Assembly (NCBI GenBank): GCA_023381535.1
Contig: JAMCSN010000131.1
Coordinates: forward strand, 49,662 to 113,661
Source: Bacteroidota bacterium
Lineage (GTDB): Bacteria > Bacteroidota > Ignavibacteria > Ignavibacteriales > Melioribacteraceae
Length of the DNA: 64,000 nucleotides
Reading direction: 5' to 3'
This document shows positions 1 to 9,884 of this stretch, piece by piece. A program made the position numbers and the translations under genes. The notes beneath the pieces were generated by a model. That model was not told the DNA's origin. It searched no databases and worked only from the letters and a program-made list of their open reading frames with translations. The stretch's first letter is position 1. The number at the start of each line of letters is the position of its first letter.

Positions 1-31
1 TAGAAAAATATAACCTCGCTTAAACAAAAAA

Positions 32-853
32 TTAGTTGCCGGGACTTTGCTTTTTGAGTTTCATAAAACCAAACTCAACTGCCGCCTCGCAAAATTTTTC
101 ATAGTTGCTGTTGCTGACTTCCTTTCCTTCTTCAATTGGCTCGAGAGCATAAAACCAAATGGAATTAAATCCTAATTCTTTCGCAGACTTTAACAATGTT
201 CGGTATTCGTTAGAATCTTGTTCGGCGCTAATCCAGACCAGCGAGAATTTTTCTCCAAGATATTGTTTCCACTCCGACCACGTTTTAGCCTGATCAAATC
301 CCATTTTCTCTTTCTCACCGTAGCCGCTGTACATAATTTCATCGGCTGTTTTCAATAAACGAGCAGCTTTTCTTTCATCCAGCTCACTTGCAATAATCTT
401 GGCAAAAGGGTAGAGCCCATCGTTACTAAGGTCGGTAATCAATTTTAAAAACTGTATAAATGATTGTTCTCTGCTTATCGGCTCGTCGAAATAATAAGCC
501 CACAATTTCCCAAGTCTCAGAATTCTTTCCAGCAGAAGATTTCTTTCATTATCGGAATTAGGCAAAATGATCTGGTGCATGATGTGAAGCGAATCAAATC
601 CTGCATTGCCCAGTAATTTTTTTTCATTTACGCCGTAAATTTCGGCAAGAAGAACGTAGTTAAATCCCCACCGTTCGTTAAGTTCTTTCATGCTGCCGAC
701 GGATTTGAATCGATCATTATGCGGCCATATGCCGACAATTTTACCCTCCGCTGCTTCATATTTTCCAACGGATGATGATTGAGCACGCACAGAAATCGGG
801 ACTAGCATAATTGTGAATAAGAATATGTAAATGTACTTCATAGACTGTGACAT
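32..853 (-). CDS. Secreted protein of unknown function, possibly TIM-barrel-like
   Basis: Function not recognised. The start is placed at the ATG at 853 because a GAGG lies six bases upstream. An in-frame ATG at 886 has no such support, and the ATG at 841 is also possible. The product is about 273 residues with a hydrophobic signal peptide ending near VRAQ, so it is probably exported. Short segments such as WGFNYVLLAEIYG, YYFDEP and LGFNSIWFYALEP resemble the strand-helix rhythm and acidic strand ends of TIM-barrel glycoside hydrolases. That is a weak resemblance, not an assignment. It is transcribed divergently from the glycosyltransferase block and ends near the window edge, so its own operon partners cannot be seen. 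Confidence 0.75.
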   Translation of the reverse strand: MSQSMKYIYIFLFTIMLVPISVRAQSSSVGKYEAAEGKIVGIWPHNDRFKSVGSMKELNERWGFNYVLLAEIYGVNEKKLLGNAGFDSLHIMHQIILPNSDNERNLLLERILRLGKLWAYYFDEPISREQSFIQFLKLITDLSNDGLYPFAKIIASELDERKAARLLKTADEIMYSGYGEKEKMGFDQAKTWSEWKQYLGEKFSLVWISAEQDSNEYRTLLKSAKELGFNSIWFYALEPIEEGKEVSNSNYEKFCEAAVEFGFMKLKKQSPGN

Positions 854-1012
854 AATTGACCTCGTGTTGGACAAAAATGTAATCATAAAATAAAGATTAA
901 ATCATAAATTGATAAGAGTTATATTTGATGCAAATTTTTTTCACTTTTGCCTTTGTAACACAAAATAGTTATGTAACAAAGAAACATCATTAACCACAGG
1001 GTGATTTGACAA

Positions 1013-2179
1013 TTGCTGGCTAATAGAGATATAATAATATTTAGTGACGATTGGGGACGACTACCTTCAACGCTTCAGCATATTGCCAAAGAGTTATTAA
1101 AAGAAAATAGAATATTCTGGATAGGCTCGCTTGGATTACGCAAACCGAATCTTAATTTAAAAGATTTCAAACGGGCGGCTAACAAGCTGGTACACGTTTT
1201 TTCAAAAAAAGAATCTTCAAATAGCGCAGAACAAAAATCTCCAAACCAACTTCATCCGTTCGTCATTCCTTTTCACAATTATAAAGCGATCCGTTACTTC
1301 AATAAAAGAAGTCTGAAGAAAAAATTATTCCGTGAAATAGAAATTCATAAAATAGTTAATCCGGTTTTGCTTACCTCGTCTCCTCTGGTCTCGGATATAT
1401 TAGGAGAGATTGGTGAAAGCTCGTCGCATTATTTTTGTCTTGATGATTATTCTAAATTAGAAGGCACTTTTAAAGAGCTTGTTGATTTTGAACGTGAACT
1501 GCTTCAAAAAGTGGATACAAGCTTTTCCGTTTCAGACTTTTTGGTTGAAACAAGAAAACCTTCAAACGGAAAAAGTTATTTTCTACCTCAAGGTGTGGAC
1601 TGTGAGCATTTTCAAAAACGGATTGATCAAATTCCGGCTGAGATAGCAAACATACCTAAACCTGTCGTTGGTTTTTTTGGCTTGATATCCGAATGGATAA
1701 ATTTACAAGTGATTGAAAAATGTGTGAAAACATATCCACAATACTCTTTCATTTTAATCGGGAAGTCTTTGCGCAATTTGGATTCGCTAAAACAATTCAA
1801 AAATTTTTTCTACTTGGACGAAATCAAATATTCTATTCTTCCCAATTATGCTTCGATATTCGATTTGGGATTAATTCCTTTCGAGGTGAATGAACTGACG
1901 ATTGCCGCAAATCCGCTTAAACTGCTGGAGTATTTGTCTCTGGGAATTCCCGTCTTGTCTTCCGATTTACCCGAGGTTAGAAAATTTAGCGACCTGGTGT
2001 TTGTGGCTAAGGAAGATAATGAATTTGTGGAGTTGATAAAGAGGGCAATTGAAGATAATTTACCAAATCGAAATAGGAAAAGAATCGAGAAGGCACGTGA
2101 ATATTCATGGGCATCTATTGCGGAACGCATTTCGGATATAATTCAGAGAACCGAGTTGGAAAAGAAAAATAACTTCTAA
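1013..2179 (+). CDS. Glycosyltransferase, GT-B fold (GT4-like)
   Basis: A probable cytoplasmic glycosyltransferase of surface-glycan assembly, 388 residues. The C-terminal half carries a typical GT-B donor-site region (NPLKLLEYLSLGIPVLSSDLPEVRKF, about residues 300-325), where a nucleotide-sugar usually binds. The N-terminal half (FSDDWGRLPSTLQHIAKEL) fits an acceptor domain. The start is a TTG with AGGGTGA upstream; no good ATG lies nearby, so the exact start is uncertain. The stop overlaps the next gene as TAATG, indicating translational coupling with the second glycosyltransferase. Donor and acceptor sugars cannot be read from the sequence. Confidence 0.85.
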   Translation: MLANRDIIIFSDDWGRLPSTLQHIAKELLKENRIFWIGSLGLRKPNLNLKDFKRAANKLVHVFSKKESSNSAEQKSPNQLHPFVIPFHNYKAIRYFNKRSLKKKLFREIEIHKIVNPVLLTSSPLVSDILGEIGESSSHYFCLDDYSKLEGTFKELVDFERELLQKVDTSFSVSDFLVETRKPSNGKSYFLPQGVDCEHFQKRIDQIPAEIANIPKPVVGFFGLISEWINLQVIEKCVKTYPQYSFILIGKSLRNLDSLKQFKNFFYLDEIKYSILPNYASIFDLGLIPFEVNELTIAANPLKLLEYLSLGIPVLSSDLPEVRKFSDLVFVAKEDNEFVELIKRAIEDNLPNRNRKRIEKAREYSWASIAERISDIIQRTELEKKNNF

Positions 2180-3417
2180 TGAAAAAATTTGTAATCGTTA
2201 CTCAATATTATCCGCCTGAGATTGGCGGCGGTTCTCAAAGAAGCGTCGGCTTTGCAGAGGGATTGCGCGATCTGGGAATGGATATAATTGTAGTTACGCC
2301 TTACCCAAGTTATTTGATGAGTAAGCATGAAGTAAAAACAAGTTTTAAACTTTACGAAAAAATAGAAGAAGACGGTTATACAATCTACCGGACATTTGTG
2401 TATGCGTCCGATAGGGGAAATTATATCAAGAGAATTCTCTATTACGGTTCGTTCATGCTTTCGTCGCTAATTGTGATGTTATTTAAAATTGGAAAGATTG
2501 ATTACATACTTACAATAGCCCCGCCGTTGTTTACCGGAATCACCGGAGTGTTTGCAAAGAAGTTTAAGAAATCGAAATTCTTTTTTGATATAGGCGATCT
2601 CTGGCCGGAATCGGCAACAGCGCTTGGATATCTTAAGAGTGATTCAATAATCAAGTTCGCGCAAAGGCTGGAACATTGGATTTACCGACACACCGATATG
2701 GTGAATGTTGTTACAAAGCTAACCAATGAACGATTATCGAAGAGTCACTCGTATATCAAGAAAATTTTGTACGTACCGAATTTTGTTAACACGGATTTAA
2801 TAAAGCATGAACCGCGTGATGCGGCACTGGTTGAAAAATATCAGCTTCGGGACAAATTAGTTTTTGGTTACGCCGGCAATATCGGTAGCGCACAAGGTCT
2901 GAAAATTATTACCGAAGCTGCCAAATTAACCCGGGACTACAAAGAGGTTGTCTATTTTATTATCGGTGACGGAGTTGAAAAAGAATTAATCGAGAAAGAA
3001 ATTAAAACCAATAACTTGACGAACGTAATATTGATCCCTCCGGTTTCCAGAACTGACGTCATTAAATATATAATGCTGTTTGATGTAATGATCATCCCGC
3101 TTGTTCACCGCGAAATTTTTAAGATTACAATTCCATCTAAACTTTATGAAAGTATGGCTGCCGAAATTCCGGTACTTCTTTGCGTTGACGGCGAAGCAAG
3201 AAAAATTATGGAAGAAGCAAACTGTGGAATGTTTGTTGAGCCGGAGAATGCGCAAATGCTTTCGGAAAAAGTAATTTTCTTCCGCAACAATAAAAGTGCG
3301 ATTAAAGACCTCGGAAAGAATGGACGTACTGAAGCTTATAATAACTTTTCGCGAAAGTTCGTTGTAAAAAGATTCTATGATGAACTATTAAAATTGAGCA
3401 ATATAAATGAAGTATGA
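2179..3417 (+). CDS. Glycosyltransferase family 4 (WcaI/WbuB-like)
   Basis: A 412-residue GT4 glycosyltransferase. The N-terminus has the GGGSQRSVGFAEGLRDLG acceptor-domain motif of WcaI/WbuB-type enzymes (about residues 16-33). A hydrophobic stretch near residues 93-105 may touch the membrane. The Rossmann-like C-terminal half has GYAGNIGSAQGL near residue 230 and PSKLYESMAAEIPVLL near 320, the donor-binding region with its glutamate. Its ATG overlaps the stop of the preceding glycosyltransferase and its end overlaps the next gene by 11 bases. It is probably part of O-antigen, capsule or exopolysaccharide synthesis. The sugar is unknown. Confidence 0.9.
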   Translation: MKKFVIVTQYYPPEIGGGSQRSVGFAEGLRDLGMDIIVVTPYPSYLMSKHEVKTSFKLYEKIEEDGYTIYRTFVYASDRGNYIKRILYYGSFMLSSLIVMLFKIGKIDYILTIAPPLFTGITGVFAKKFKKSKFFFDIGDLWPESATALGYLKSDSIIKFAQRLEHWIYRHTDMVNVVTKLTNERLSKSHSYIKKILYVPNFVNTDLIKHEPRDAALVEKYQLRDKLVFGYAGNIGSAQGLKIITEAAKLTRDYKEVVYFIIGDGVEKELIEKEIKTNNLTNVILIPPVSRTDVIKYIMLFDVMIIPLVHREIFKITIPSKLYESMAAEIPVLLCVDGEARKIMEEANCGMFVEPENAQMLSEKVIFFRNNKSAIKDLGKNGRTEAYNNFSRKFVVKRFYDELLKLSNINEV

Positions 3418-4603
3418 TGTTGTTGTTGTCGGCGCCGGAATCGTTGGTCTGGCGACATCACTAAAAATTCTTGAAAAAAATCCTTCTCTCAAACTTTTGA
3501 TTGTAGAGAAAGAGAATTCCGTTGCGCAGCATCAGACGGGGAACAACAGCGGCGTTATTCATTCCGGCATCTATTATAAACCGGGAAGTCTGAAAGCTCA
3601 AAACTGCGTTCGCGGTTACAAGATGATGATTGATTTTTGCAACGAGAATGAAATCCGTTACGACATTTGCGGAAAAGTAATTGTCGCTTCATCCGAGTCG
3701 GAAATTCCCGCTATGGAAAATATTATGAAGCGCGGAATCGAAAACGGACTGAACGGTTTAAGACGGCTTCGAAAAGAAGAGCTGAAAGATTACGAACCTC
3801 ACATTGCCGGTGCTGCCGGAATATTTGTGCCGCAAACCGGAATTATAGATTACACGAAAGTTTCTGAAAAATATTTGGAATTGATAAAAAAATTCGGCGG
3901 CAAAATTGAATTTGGCTGCGAATTAAAAGACCTCCGCGTTGGCACCGATCAATGCGAGGTGATAACTTCGAAGGGAACGTTTGTTTCAAAATTGGTTGCT
4001 ACATGTACCGGTTTATTTTCAGACCGGGTTGCAAAGATGACTCACCCGGTTTTGCAGCTTAGAATAATTCCGTTCCGCGGAGAATATTACAAGCTGAAAG
4101 ATCAAGCCAAACATCTTGTGAAAACATTAATCTATCCGGTGCCGGATCCGAACTTTCCTTTTTTGGGAGTTCATTTCACCAAAATGATTGACGGCGAAGT
4201 TGAATGCGGTCCGAACGCAGTTCTATCTTTTAAAAGAGAAGGTTACACGAAGACAAGTTTTAATTTGCGAGACGCATTTGAAACCATGTTTTGGCCTGGC
4301 TTTCACAAAGTGATAAAGAAAAATTGGCGCATGGGAATGGGCGAGTATTACCGATCGCTGGTAAAAAATTCGTTTGTGAAAGCATTGCAAAAAATGGTAC
4401 CGGAAATTGAAGGAAAAGATTTGGTTGACGGCGCCGCCGGCGTTCGAGCGCAAGCGTGCGATAAAAAAGGCGGACTGCTTGATGACTTTTACATCGTTGA
4501 AGACAAACGAGTGGTTCACGTTTGCAACGCACCGTCTCCGGCTGCAACGGCATCGTTATCTATCGGCGATTATGTCTCGAACAAAGTAATTGAGAAGTTA
4601 TAG
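3407..4603 (+). CDS. lhgO: L-2-hydroxyglutarate oxidase-like FAD oxidoreductase
   Basis: A 398-residue FAD-dependent oxidoreductase of the DAO fold. The dinucleotide motif VVVGAGIVGLAT lies at residues 5-16. QTGNNSGVIHSGIYY follows near residues 43-57, a segment typical of LhgO-type enzymes. The family oxidises L-2-hydroxyglutarate to 2-oxoglutarate and passes electrons to the quinone pool or oxygen. It overlaps the preceding glycosyltransferase by 11 bases, so it belongs to the glycan operon rather than a catabolic one. Either it is a passenger or it acts on a related 2-hydroxy acid or sugar acid. The family call is firm; the substrate is inferred from the family. Confidence 0.85.
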   Translation: MKYDVVVVGAGIVGLATSLKILEKNPSLKLLIVEKENSVAQHQTGNNSGVIHSGIYYKPGSLKAQNCVRGYKMMIDFCNENEIRYDICGKVIVASSESEIPAMENIMKRGIENGLNGLRRLRKEELKDYEPHIAGAAGIFVPQTGIIDYTKVSEKYLELIKKFGGKIEFGCELKDLRVGTDQCEVITSKGTFVSKLVATCTGLFSDRVAKMTHPVLQLRIIPFRGEYYKLKDQAKHLVKTLIYPVPDPNFPFLGVHFTKMIDGEVECGPNAVLSFKREGYTKTSFNLRDAFETMFWPGFHKVIKKNWRMGMGEYYRSLVKNSFVKALQKMVPEIEGKDLVDGAAGVRAQACDKKGGLLDDFYIVEDKRVVHVCNAPSPAATASLSIGDYVSNKVIEKL

Positions 4604-4625
4604 CATTAATGTTCTGTTTTTGTTG

Positions 4626-4644
4626 AGCGAACAGTTTGTTCGCT
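4626..4644 (+). terminator. Weak hairpin between lhgO-like gene and sugar transferase
   Basis: A seven-base perfect stem (AGCGAAC/GTTCGCT) with a five-base loop, 23 bases after the oxidase stop and followed by a short T-rich stretch. It could attenuate read-through into the sugar transferase. The stem is short and the T tract is interrupted. Confidence 0.3.
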
Positions 4645-4680
4645 TTACATTTATTTTATCCTTATTACTGTTAAAATTTT

Positions 4681-6084
4681 ATGAATAAGAAAACCGAAAA
4701 ATTTCTAATTCTGATCACTGATTTCATCACGGTGAATTTTGCGTGGCTTGCATTTTTCTATGTGCGCGTTCAGTCCGGCTGGTTCGATTTGATCACCCAA
4801 CCGGATTTCTTGCTGCCGATGATTGCCGTTTACATTTACTGGCTTTTGATCTTCACTTTTGTAGGAATGTACCGAACTTGGTTTGCACTTTCCCGATTGG
4901 ATGAACTCTCAACACTGTTCAAAGCCTCATTCGTCGGGGTACTAATTTTATTTTTTCTAATTCTTTATGACGACTACACACGCGGTGTTTCAACATCCGT
5001 GCGTGTTTACATTTTCATTTATTGGGGAATATTCTTTTTCGTAGTTGGAGTTGGACGGCTCACAATCAGAGGAATTCAGCGGAGACTGCTCATTCAAGGA
5101 ATCGGAAGAAGGAACGCGCTTATAGTCGGCTTCAGTCCAAAATCGAACGAGATTCATACCTCAATACTGCGGCATAGAGAGTTGGGTCTCGATGTTGTCG
5201 CATATTCGGGAATCAATGAATCCGAGTTGAACAAATCATTTAAGAACGTGAGTGTTGTTGATACAATTCATAATCTTGAAAGCACGCTCGATAAATTTCA
5301 AATCAAGAATGTGATAATTTCTCTTGGCAGACATGAGGAAGAAATAATTCTCGAAGTCGTTTCCCGCTGTGAAGGAAAAAATATCGAGATCAAAATGGCG
5401 CCGGATCTTTACGATATCATCAGCGGGCAAGCCAAGATATCCCAGCTTTATAGTTTTCCTCTCATCGATGTGATGCCCGAACTGATGCCTGAGTGGGAGA
5501 AGAAGCTTAAACGATTGATGGATATTGTACTGTCTTTCATGTTAATGGTAATAACGTCGCCGGCAACTTTGTTAGCGGCGCTTGCAATCCGTCTTGAAAC
5601 GAAAGGACCTGTATTTTACAAACAAGAAAGAATGGGACAGAACGGAAAAATTTTCAAGATTTACAAATTTAGATCGATGGTTCATCACGCTGAAAAGCAT
5701 ACCGGTCCGGTATGGTCAACAAAAGATGATCCGCGCATCACGAAGGTTGGTAAATTTATTAGAAAAGTCCGGCTTGATGAAGTTCCGCAAGTGATAAATA
5801 TTTTGAAAGGCGATATGAGTTTTGTCGGACCCCGCCCGGAACGGCCATTCTTCGTTGAAAAACTTTCTCATGATATTCCTCTTTACAAAAGAAGATTGAA
5901 AGTTCGTCCGGGGGTAACCGGTTGGGCGCAGGTAAAACACAAATACGATGAAAATGTTGAAGATGTGAAAGTTAAACTGAAATATGATTTGTTCTACATC
6001 GAAAATATGAGTTTAAGAATGGATCTTAAAATTCTTTTTAGAACCGTTTTTGTAGTTATATTTGGCAAAGGGCACTACGACTAA
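4681..6084 (+). CDS. Undecaprenyl-phosphate sugar-1-phosphate transferase (WcaJ/WbaP type)
   Basis: An inner-membrane polyisoprenyl-phosphate hexose-1-phosphate transferase of 467 residues. It would start repeat-unit synthesis by moving a sugar-1-phosphate from a nucleotide sugar to undecaprenyl phosphate. The N-terminal third has about four membrane segments, followed by a CoA-binding-like Rossmann domain (ALIVGFSPKSNE, about residue 145). The C-terminal catalytic domain is intact: YKFRSM near residue 328, the catalytic Asp-Glu pair in RLDEVPQ near 365, VGPRPERP near 382 and PGVTGWAQ near 410. Compare the gene starting at 6823, whose related domain lacks these catalytic residues. It is followed 14 bases later by a GT2 gene, so the genes are probably co-transcribed. 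Confidence 0.92.
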   Translation: MNKKTEKFLILITDFITVNFAWLAFFYVRVQSGWFDLITQPDFLLPMIAVYIYWLLIFTFVGMYRTWFALSRLDELSTLFKASFVGVLILFFLILYDDYTRGVSTSVRVYIFIYWGIFFFVVGVGRLTIRGIQRRLLIQGIGRRNALIVGFSPKSNEIHTSILRHRELGLDVVAYSGINESELNKSFKNVSVVDTIHNLESTLDKFQIKNVIISLGRHEEEIILEVVSRCEGKNIEIKMAPDLYDIISGQAKISQLYSFPLIDVMPELMPEWEKKLKRLMDIVLSFMLMVITSPATLLAALAIRLETKGPVFYKQERMGQNGKIFKIYKFRSMVHHAEKHTGPVWSTKDDPRITKVGKFIRKVRLDEVPQVINILKGDMSFVGPRPERPFFVEKLSHDIPLYKRRLKVRPGVTGWAQVKHKYDENVEDVKVKLKYDLFYIENMSLRMDLKILFRTVFVVIFGKGHYD

Positions 6085-6098
6085 AATCTAAATTCGCT

Positions 6099-6821
6099 AT
6101 GAAAGCAATTGTAATAATTCCAACATACAACGAAAGAACCAACATAGAAAAATTGCTGCATGATCTTCTTGAATCTTATGCAGACCTCGACATTCTAATC
6201 GTTGACGATAATTCACCGGACGGAACCGGAGATTACGTACAAAGCGTTTGCGATTCCAATACGCGAGTCAAATTATTAAGGCGTGCCGGAAAAATGGGAC
6301 TTGGAACAGCATATGTTGAAGGTTTTAAATTCATGCTTGCGAACGGTTATGAAGCGGCAATTCAAATGGATGCAGATTATTCTCACGATCCAAAAGAAAT
6401 AGGTAATTTGCTTTCGGCTCTTAAGAACCACGACTTGGCAATTGGCAGCAGATATTTTCACGGTGTCCGTGTAGTTAATTGGCCGTTGAGAAGATTAATT
6501 CTGAGTTCCTTTGCAAATCTTTACACGCGGATTGTTACCGGCATGCCCATCAAAGACGGCACCGGCGGATTCAAATGTTTCAATAGAAAAGTTTTGGAAT
6601 CAATTAATTTGAACGCGATACATTCCAACGGTTATTCGTTTCAGATCGAAATGAATTTCATAGCATGGAAAAAAGGTTTTCGCATAATTGAAATTCCGAT
6701 AACATTTGTAGATCGTGTCGAAGGCACATCAAAGATGTCGAAGAAAATTGTTCGCGAAGCGGTTGTTATGGTTTGGAAGTTAAGATTGAAAAGTATCTTC
6801 GGTTCACTAAATTCAATGTGA
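6099..6821 (+). CDS. Polyprenol-phosphate mannosyltransferase-like GT2 (DPM1-like)
   Basis: A 240-residue GT2 enzyme resembling dolichol/polyprenol-phosphate mannose synthase. It opens with VIIPTYNERTNIEKLL, has DDNSPDGT near residue 36 and the metal-binding QMDADYSHDPK near residue 90, and later DGTGGFKCFNRKVL near 155. This GT-A catalytic layout normally transfers mannose or glucose from a nucleotide sugar to a lipid phosphate. The C-terminal GtrA-like membrane domain seen in some relatives is absent, so it is a soluble or peripheral form. One base separates its stop from the next gene. Confidence 0.88.
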   Translation: MKAIVIIPTYNERTNIEKLLHDLLESYADLDILIVDDNSPDGTGDYVQSVCDSNTRVKLLRRAGKMGLGTAYVEGFKFMLANGYEAAIQMDADYSHDPKEIGNLLSALKNHDLAIGSRYFHGVRVVNWPLRRLILSSFANLYTRIVTGMPIKDGTGGFKCFNRKVLESINLNAIHSNGYSFQIEMNFIAWKKGFRIIEIPITFVDRVEGTSKMSKKIVREAVVMVWKLRLKSIFGSLNSM

Positions 6822-6822
6822 G

Positions 6823-8811
6823 ATGACTGACCTCTCAATCATAATTGTAAATTATAATGTGAAAGAGTTTCTTCTGAACATGTTAGATTCGGTTCAGAAG
6901 GCAGCCAAAACTATTTCTGCCGAGATTATTGTTGTCGATAATGCTTCGGACGACGGCAGCGTCGAATCGATCAAAGAAAAATTTCCTTCCATAAAATTAA
7001 TTGTTAATGAAAAAAATATCGGCTTCGGTGCCGCGAACAACATCGCGATGCTGCACGCCTTGGGGAAATATTTTCTACTGATTAATCCCGATACAATCGT
7101 TCGCGAAGATACATTTACAAAGATGATTTCATTCTTCGAACAAAATCCAGAAGCTGGAATTGCGGGCTGCAAAGTTCTGAATGCGGACGGAACGCTTCAG
7201 CTTGCATGCAGAAGAGGATTCCCCGGTCCATGGACATCATTCACAAAAGTGATGGGACTCAGCACGTTATTTCCGAAGAGCAGATTGTTCGCGCGTTACA
7301 ACCTAACGTATCTCGATGAAAACAAAACCTATGAAGTCGATGCCGTCAGCGGCGCTTTTATGATGATGCGGAAACAAGTTTACGACAAGATCGGCGGATT
7401 CGATCGAGAATTTTTTATGTACGGCGAAGATTTGGATCTATGCTACCGCACCCAGCAAGCCGGGTACAAAGTTTTTTATGTTCACTCTACGGAAATAATC
7501 CATTACAAAGGAGAGAGCACAAAAAGAAGCAGCATGGATGAAACAAAAGTCTTTTATGATGCCATGCATTTGTTCGTGCGCAAACATTTTTCGTCTTCGT
7601 TCGTTGTTGAATCTATTCTGCAATCCGCAATCCTTTTCCGTAAACTGATTGCCTTTGCAAATGTTTATAAACTTGCAATCGTTTCGATGGTCGTTGACTT
7701 TTTGATTTTTTCAGTTGCCGCTCTCCTCGGTGAGCACATCTATGCAAACCAGCATTGGAAAGGATTTCCTGATGTGTTCAAACCGTGGGTTTATTTTATC
7801 CCGGCGCTGATGCAGTTATTTATCGGTATGATGGCGGGCGCATACCGGAAAAAAACTATTTCAAATTTGCGCGCAGCATTAGGACTTATTTACGGATTGG
7901 TTTTTCTTTCGGCGCTGACATATTTCTTCAAGCAGTTTGCATTCAGCCGTGCGGTGGTGCTTATCACTTATGGACTCGCGTTTGTTTTCTTTTCGTTTTG
8001 GAGAATAGCGGTTAAAATTATTTTTAAGGTAGGATTGGAAGCTGACTCAAGAAAATCCCGGACACTGCTTGTCGGGAGCGAAAGAAAAACGGAAGAACTC
8101 GCATCAAAGTTGCGATCTACGTTCACTCGTCTTTATCAAGTCGTCGGATTGATAAGTCTGTCGCGGAAAAATGTCGGCGGCTCTGTAGGAAGTTTCAAAA
8201 TTTTGGGTGCGGTCGATAACATCAAAAAAATAATTTCAGACGAAAGAATTGACAAAGTAATTTTCTCGTCGGAGGATTTGTCGTTCAACCAAATGTTCTC
8301 GGTTGTTTCCGAATGCCAGGGTGAGAATGTTGAATTCTTAGTTGCTGGTAGAGAGCTTGATTATCTCGTCGGAAAATCTTCAGTAACAATGCTCGATGAT
8401 ATTGCGCTGTTGAAAGTCAATTACAACATTTCATCTTTTTCGCGACGAGCGACGAAACGTATTTTCGATCTTACACTATCAACGGTAATTTTGTTTTTGG
8501 TTTATCCTTTCATATATTTATTTCAGAAGATCACATCAAAAAATAGCAATTTTGTTCAGTTCATTCTTGGCGTACCAAAAGTCTTCATTAGCAGAAAAAG
8601 TTTTGTCGGTCCGCGTGATTCATCTTACCGCGGAGATTTATTTGTCGGGAAATCCGGTTTAACCGGTTTATGGTTTGTCGAAGATTTTCTTGAGACCGAC
8701 ACAGAAGAAATTAAGAAGCTTGATATTTTTTACGCGAAGAATCAAAATATTTGGCTGGATATAGAAATTCTTGGCAGGACATTTTCAAAAATGTTTTTTA
8801 GTACGGAGTAG
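6823..8811 (+). CDS. Fusion: GT2 rhamnosyltransferase-like domain plus degenerate sugar-phosphotransferase domain
   Basis: A 662-residue two-part protein. Residues 1 to about 235 form a GT2 domain ([56 protein letters not shown]), like rhamnosyl or galactofuranosyl transferases. From about 280 to 400 there are several membrane segments, then a Rossmann-like part ([12 protein letters not shown], about 411). From about 540 a short copy of the bacterial sugar transferase domain follows ([22 protein letters not shown] near 594; GLTGLW near 612). The KFRSM segment and catalytic Asp-Glu pair present in the enzyme at 4681-6084 are missing, so this half is probably not catalytic and may serve as an anchor or scaffold. 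It is the last glycan gene before accA. Confidence 0.85.
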   Translation: MTDLSIIIVNYNVKEFLLNMLDSVQKAAKTISAEIIVVDNASDDGSVESIKEKFPSIKLIVNEKNIGFGAANNIAMLHALGKYFLLINPDTIVREDTFTKMISFFEQNPEAGIAGCKVLNADGTLQLACRRGFPGPWTSFTKVMGLSTLFPKSRLFARYNLTYLDENKTYEVDAVSGAFMMMRKQVYDKIGGFDREFFMYGEDLDLCYRTQQAGYKVFYVHSTEIIHYKGESTKRSSMDETKVFYDAMHLFVRKHFSSSFVVESILQSAILFRKLIAFANVYKLAIVSMVVDFLIFSVAALLGEHIYANQHWKGFPDVFKPWVYFIPALMQLFIGMMAGAYRKKTISNLRAALGLIYGLVFLSALTYFFKQFAFSRAVVLITYGLAFVFFSFWRIAVKIIFKVGLEADSRKSRTLLVGSERKTEELASKLRSTFTRLYQVVGLISLSRKNVGGSVGSFKILGAVDNIKKIISDERIDKVIFSSEDLSFNQMFSVVSECQGENVEFLVAGRELDYLVGKSSVTMLDDIALLKVNYNISSFSRRATKRIFDLTLSTVILFLVYPFIYLFQKITSKNSNFVQFILGVPKVFISRKSFVGPRDSSYRGDLFVGKSGLTGLWFVEDFLETDTEEIKKLDIFYAKNQNIWLDIEILGRTFSKMFFSTE

Positions 8812-8813
8812 AA

Positions 8814-9764
8814 ATGGCAAAAAATGTACTGGACTTTGAAAAACCTATTATAGAACTTGAAAAGAAAATCGAGGAGATGCGCAAATATGAAGGTCACCTT
8901 GACATTGCCGACGAAGTTAGAAACCTTGAAGAGAAGGTTATACAATTGAAACAGAACGTTTACGATAATCTCACGCGTTGGCAGCGGGTTCAGCTCGCGC
9001 GCCATCCCGAACGTCCTTACACTCTCGATTACATTTACATGATTACCGAAAATTTTATCGAGCTTCACGGCGACCGCTTGTTCAAAGACGATCATGCTGT
9101 TGTTGCCGGATTTGCGAAATTGGACGATCAAAAAGTGATGATCATCGGTCATCAAAAAGGACGCGACACCAAATCAAATCTTTTTAGAAATTTTGGAATG
9201 CCGAATCCGGAAGGTTATCGTAAAGCATTAAGGTTGATGAAACTCGCCGAGAAATTTAAAATTCCGGTTATTACAATGTTAGATACACCCGGCGCTTATC
9301 CCGGTATTGAAGCAGAAGAGCGCGGACAGGCTGAAGCGATCGCAAGAAATCTTTTGGAGATGAGTCGTTTGCGTGTACCGATCATCGTTACAATAATTGG
9401 TGAAGGCGCAAGCGGCGGCGCGCTTGGTCTCGGCATCGGCGATCGAATCCTAATGTTGCAGAACACGTGGTACTCGGTAATCAGTCCGGAATCTTGTTCG
9501 AGTATTCTGTGGAGAAGTTGGAGCTACAAAGAACAAGCTGCCGAAGCTTTGAAACTGACTGCCGAAGATTTATTGGAACAAGGAATCATCGATAGAATTA
9601 TTCCTGAACCGCTCGGCGGCGCGCACAAAGATCATCATTTAATGGCAGCAACTTTGAAAACAGTTTTAAAAGAAGAACTTGACGCTTTGATGAAGATTAA
9701 ACCGGAAAAATTAGTTCAGAACCGTCTGGAAAAATTCGGCAAGATGGGTGTGTATGTTGAATAA
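8814..9764 (+). CDS. accA: Acetyl-CoA carboxylase carboxyltransferase subunit alpha
   Basis: The cytoplasmic alpha subunit of the carboxyltransferase half of acetyl-CoA carboxylase. With AccD it moves the carboxyl group from biotin-AccB to acetyl-CoA, the first committed step of fatty acid synthesis. At 316 residues it has the family length. It shows the N-terminal [13 protein letters not shown] helix, the core [19 protein letters not shown] (about 120-138), [15 protein letters not shown] (about 160-174) and the [16 protein letters not shown] oxyanion region (about 197-212). It begins two bases after the fusion glycosyltransferase, so it may be read from the same transcript. accD and accBC are not in the window. 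Confidence 0.97.
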   Translation: MAKNVLDFEKPIIELEKKIEEMRKYEGHLDIADEVRNLEEKVIQLKQNVYDNLTRWQRVQLARHPERPYTLDYIYMITENFIELHGDRLFKDDHAVVAGFAKLDDQKVMIIGHQKGRDTKSNLFRNFGMPNPEGYRKALRLMKLAEKFKIPVITMLDTPGAYPGIEAEERGQAEAIARNLLEMSRLRVPIIVTIIGEGASGGALGLGIGDRILMLQNTWYSVISPESCSSILWRSWSYKEQAAEALKLTAEDLLEQGIIDRIIPEPLGGAHKDHHLMAATLKTVLKEELDALMKIKPEKLVQNRLEKFGKMGVYVE

Positions 9765-9804
9765 AGAGTGAAACTAAAAATTTTAAAACACAAATTCTTA
9801 AGCA

Positions 9805-9860
9805 CAAAATTCAAAGCACAAAATCAAAAAGTTGTTTTGGATTTTCAACTTTGAATTTTG
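9805..9860. repeat. AT-rich imperfect inverted repeat upstream of thioesterase
   Basis: The gap between accA and the thioesterase gene is low-complexity AT-rich DNA. It contains a perfect 12-base inverted repeat (CAAAATTCAAAG at 9805-9816, CTTTGAATTTTG at 9849-9860) and several variants of the same word (ATTTTGGATTTTGAAATTTTGGATTT). It resembles degenerate intergenic palindromes and has no coding potential. Confidence 0.45.
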
Positions 9861-9884
9861 GATTTTGAAATTTTGGATTTAATT

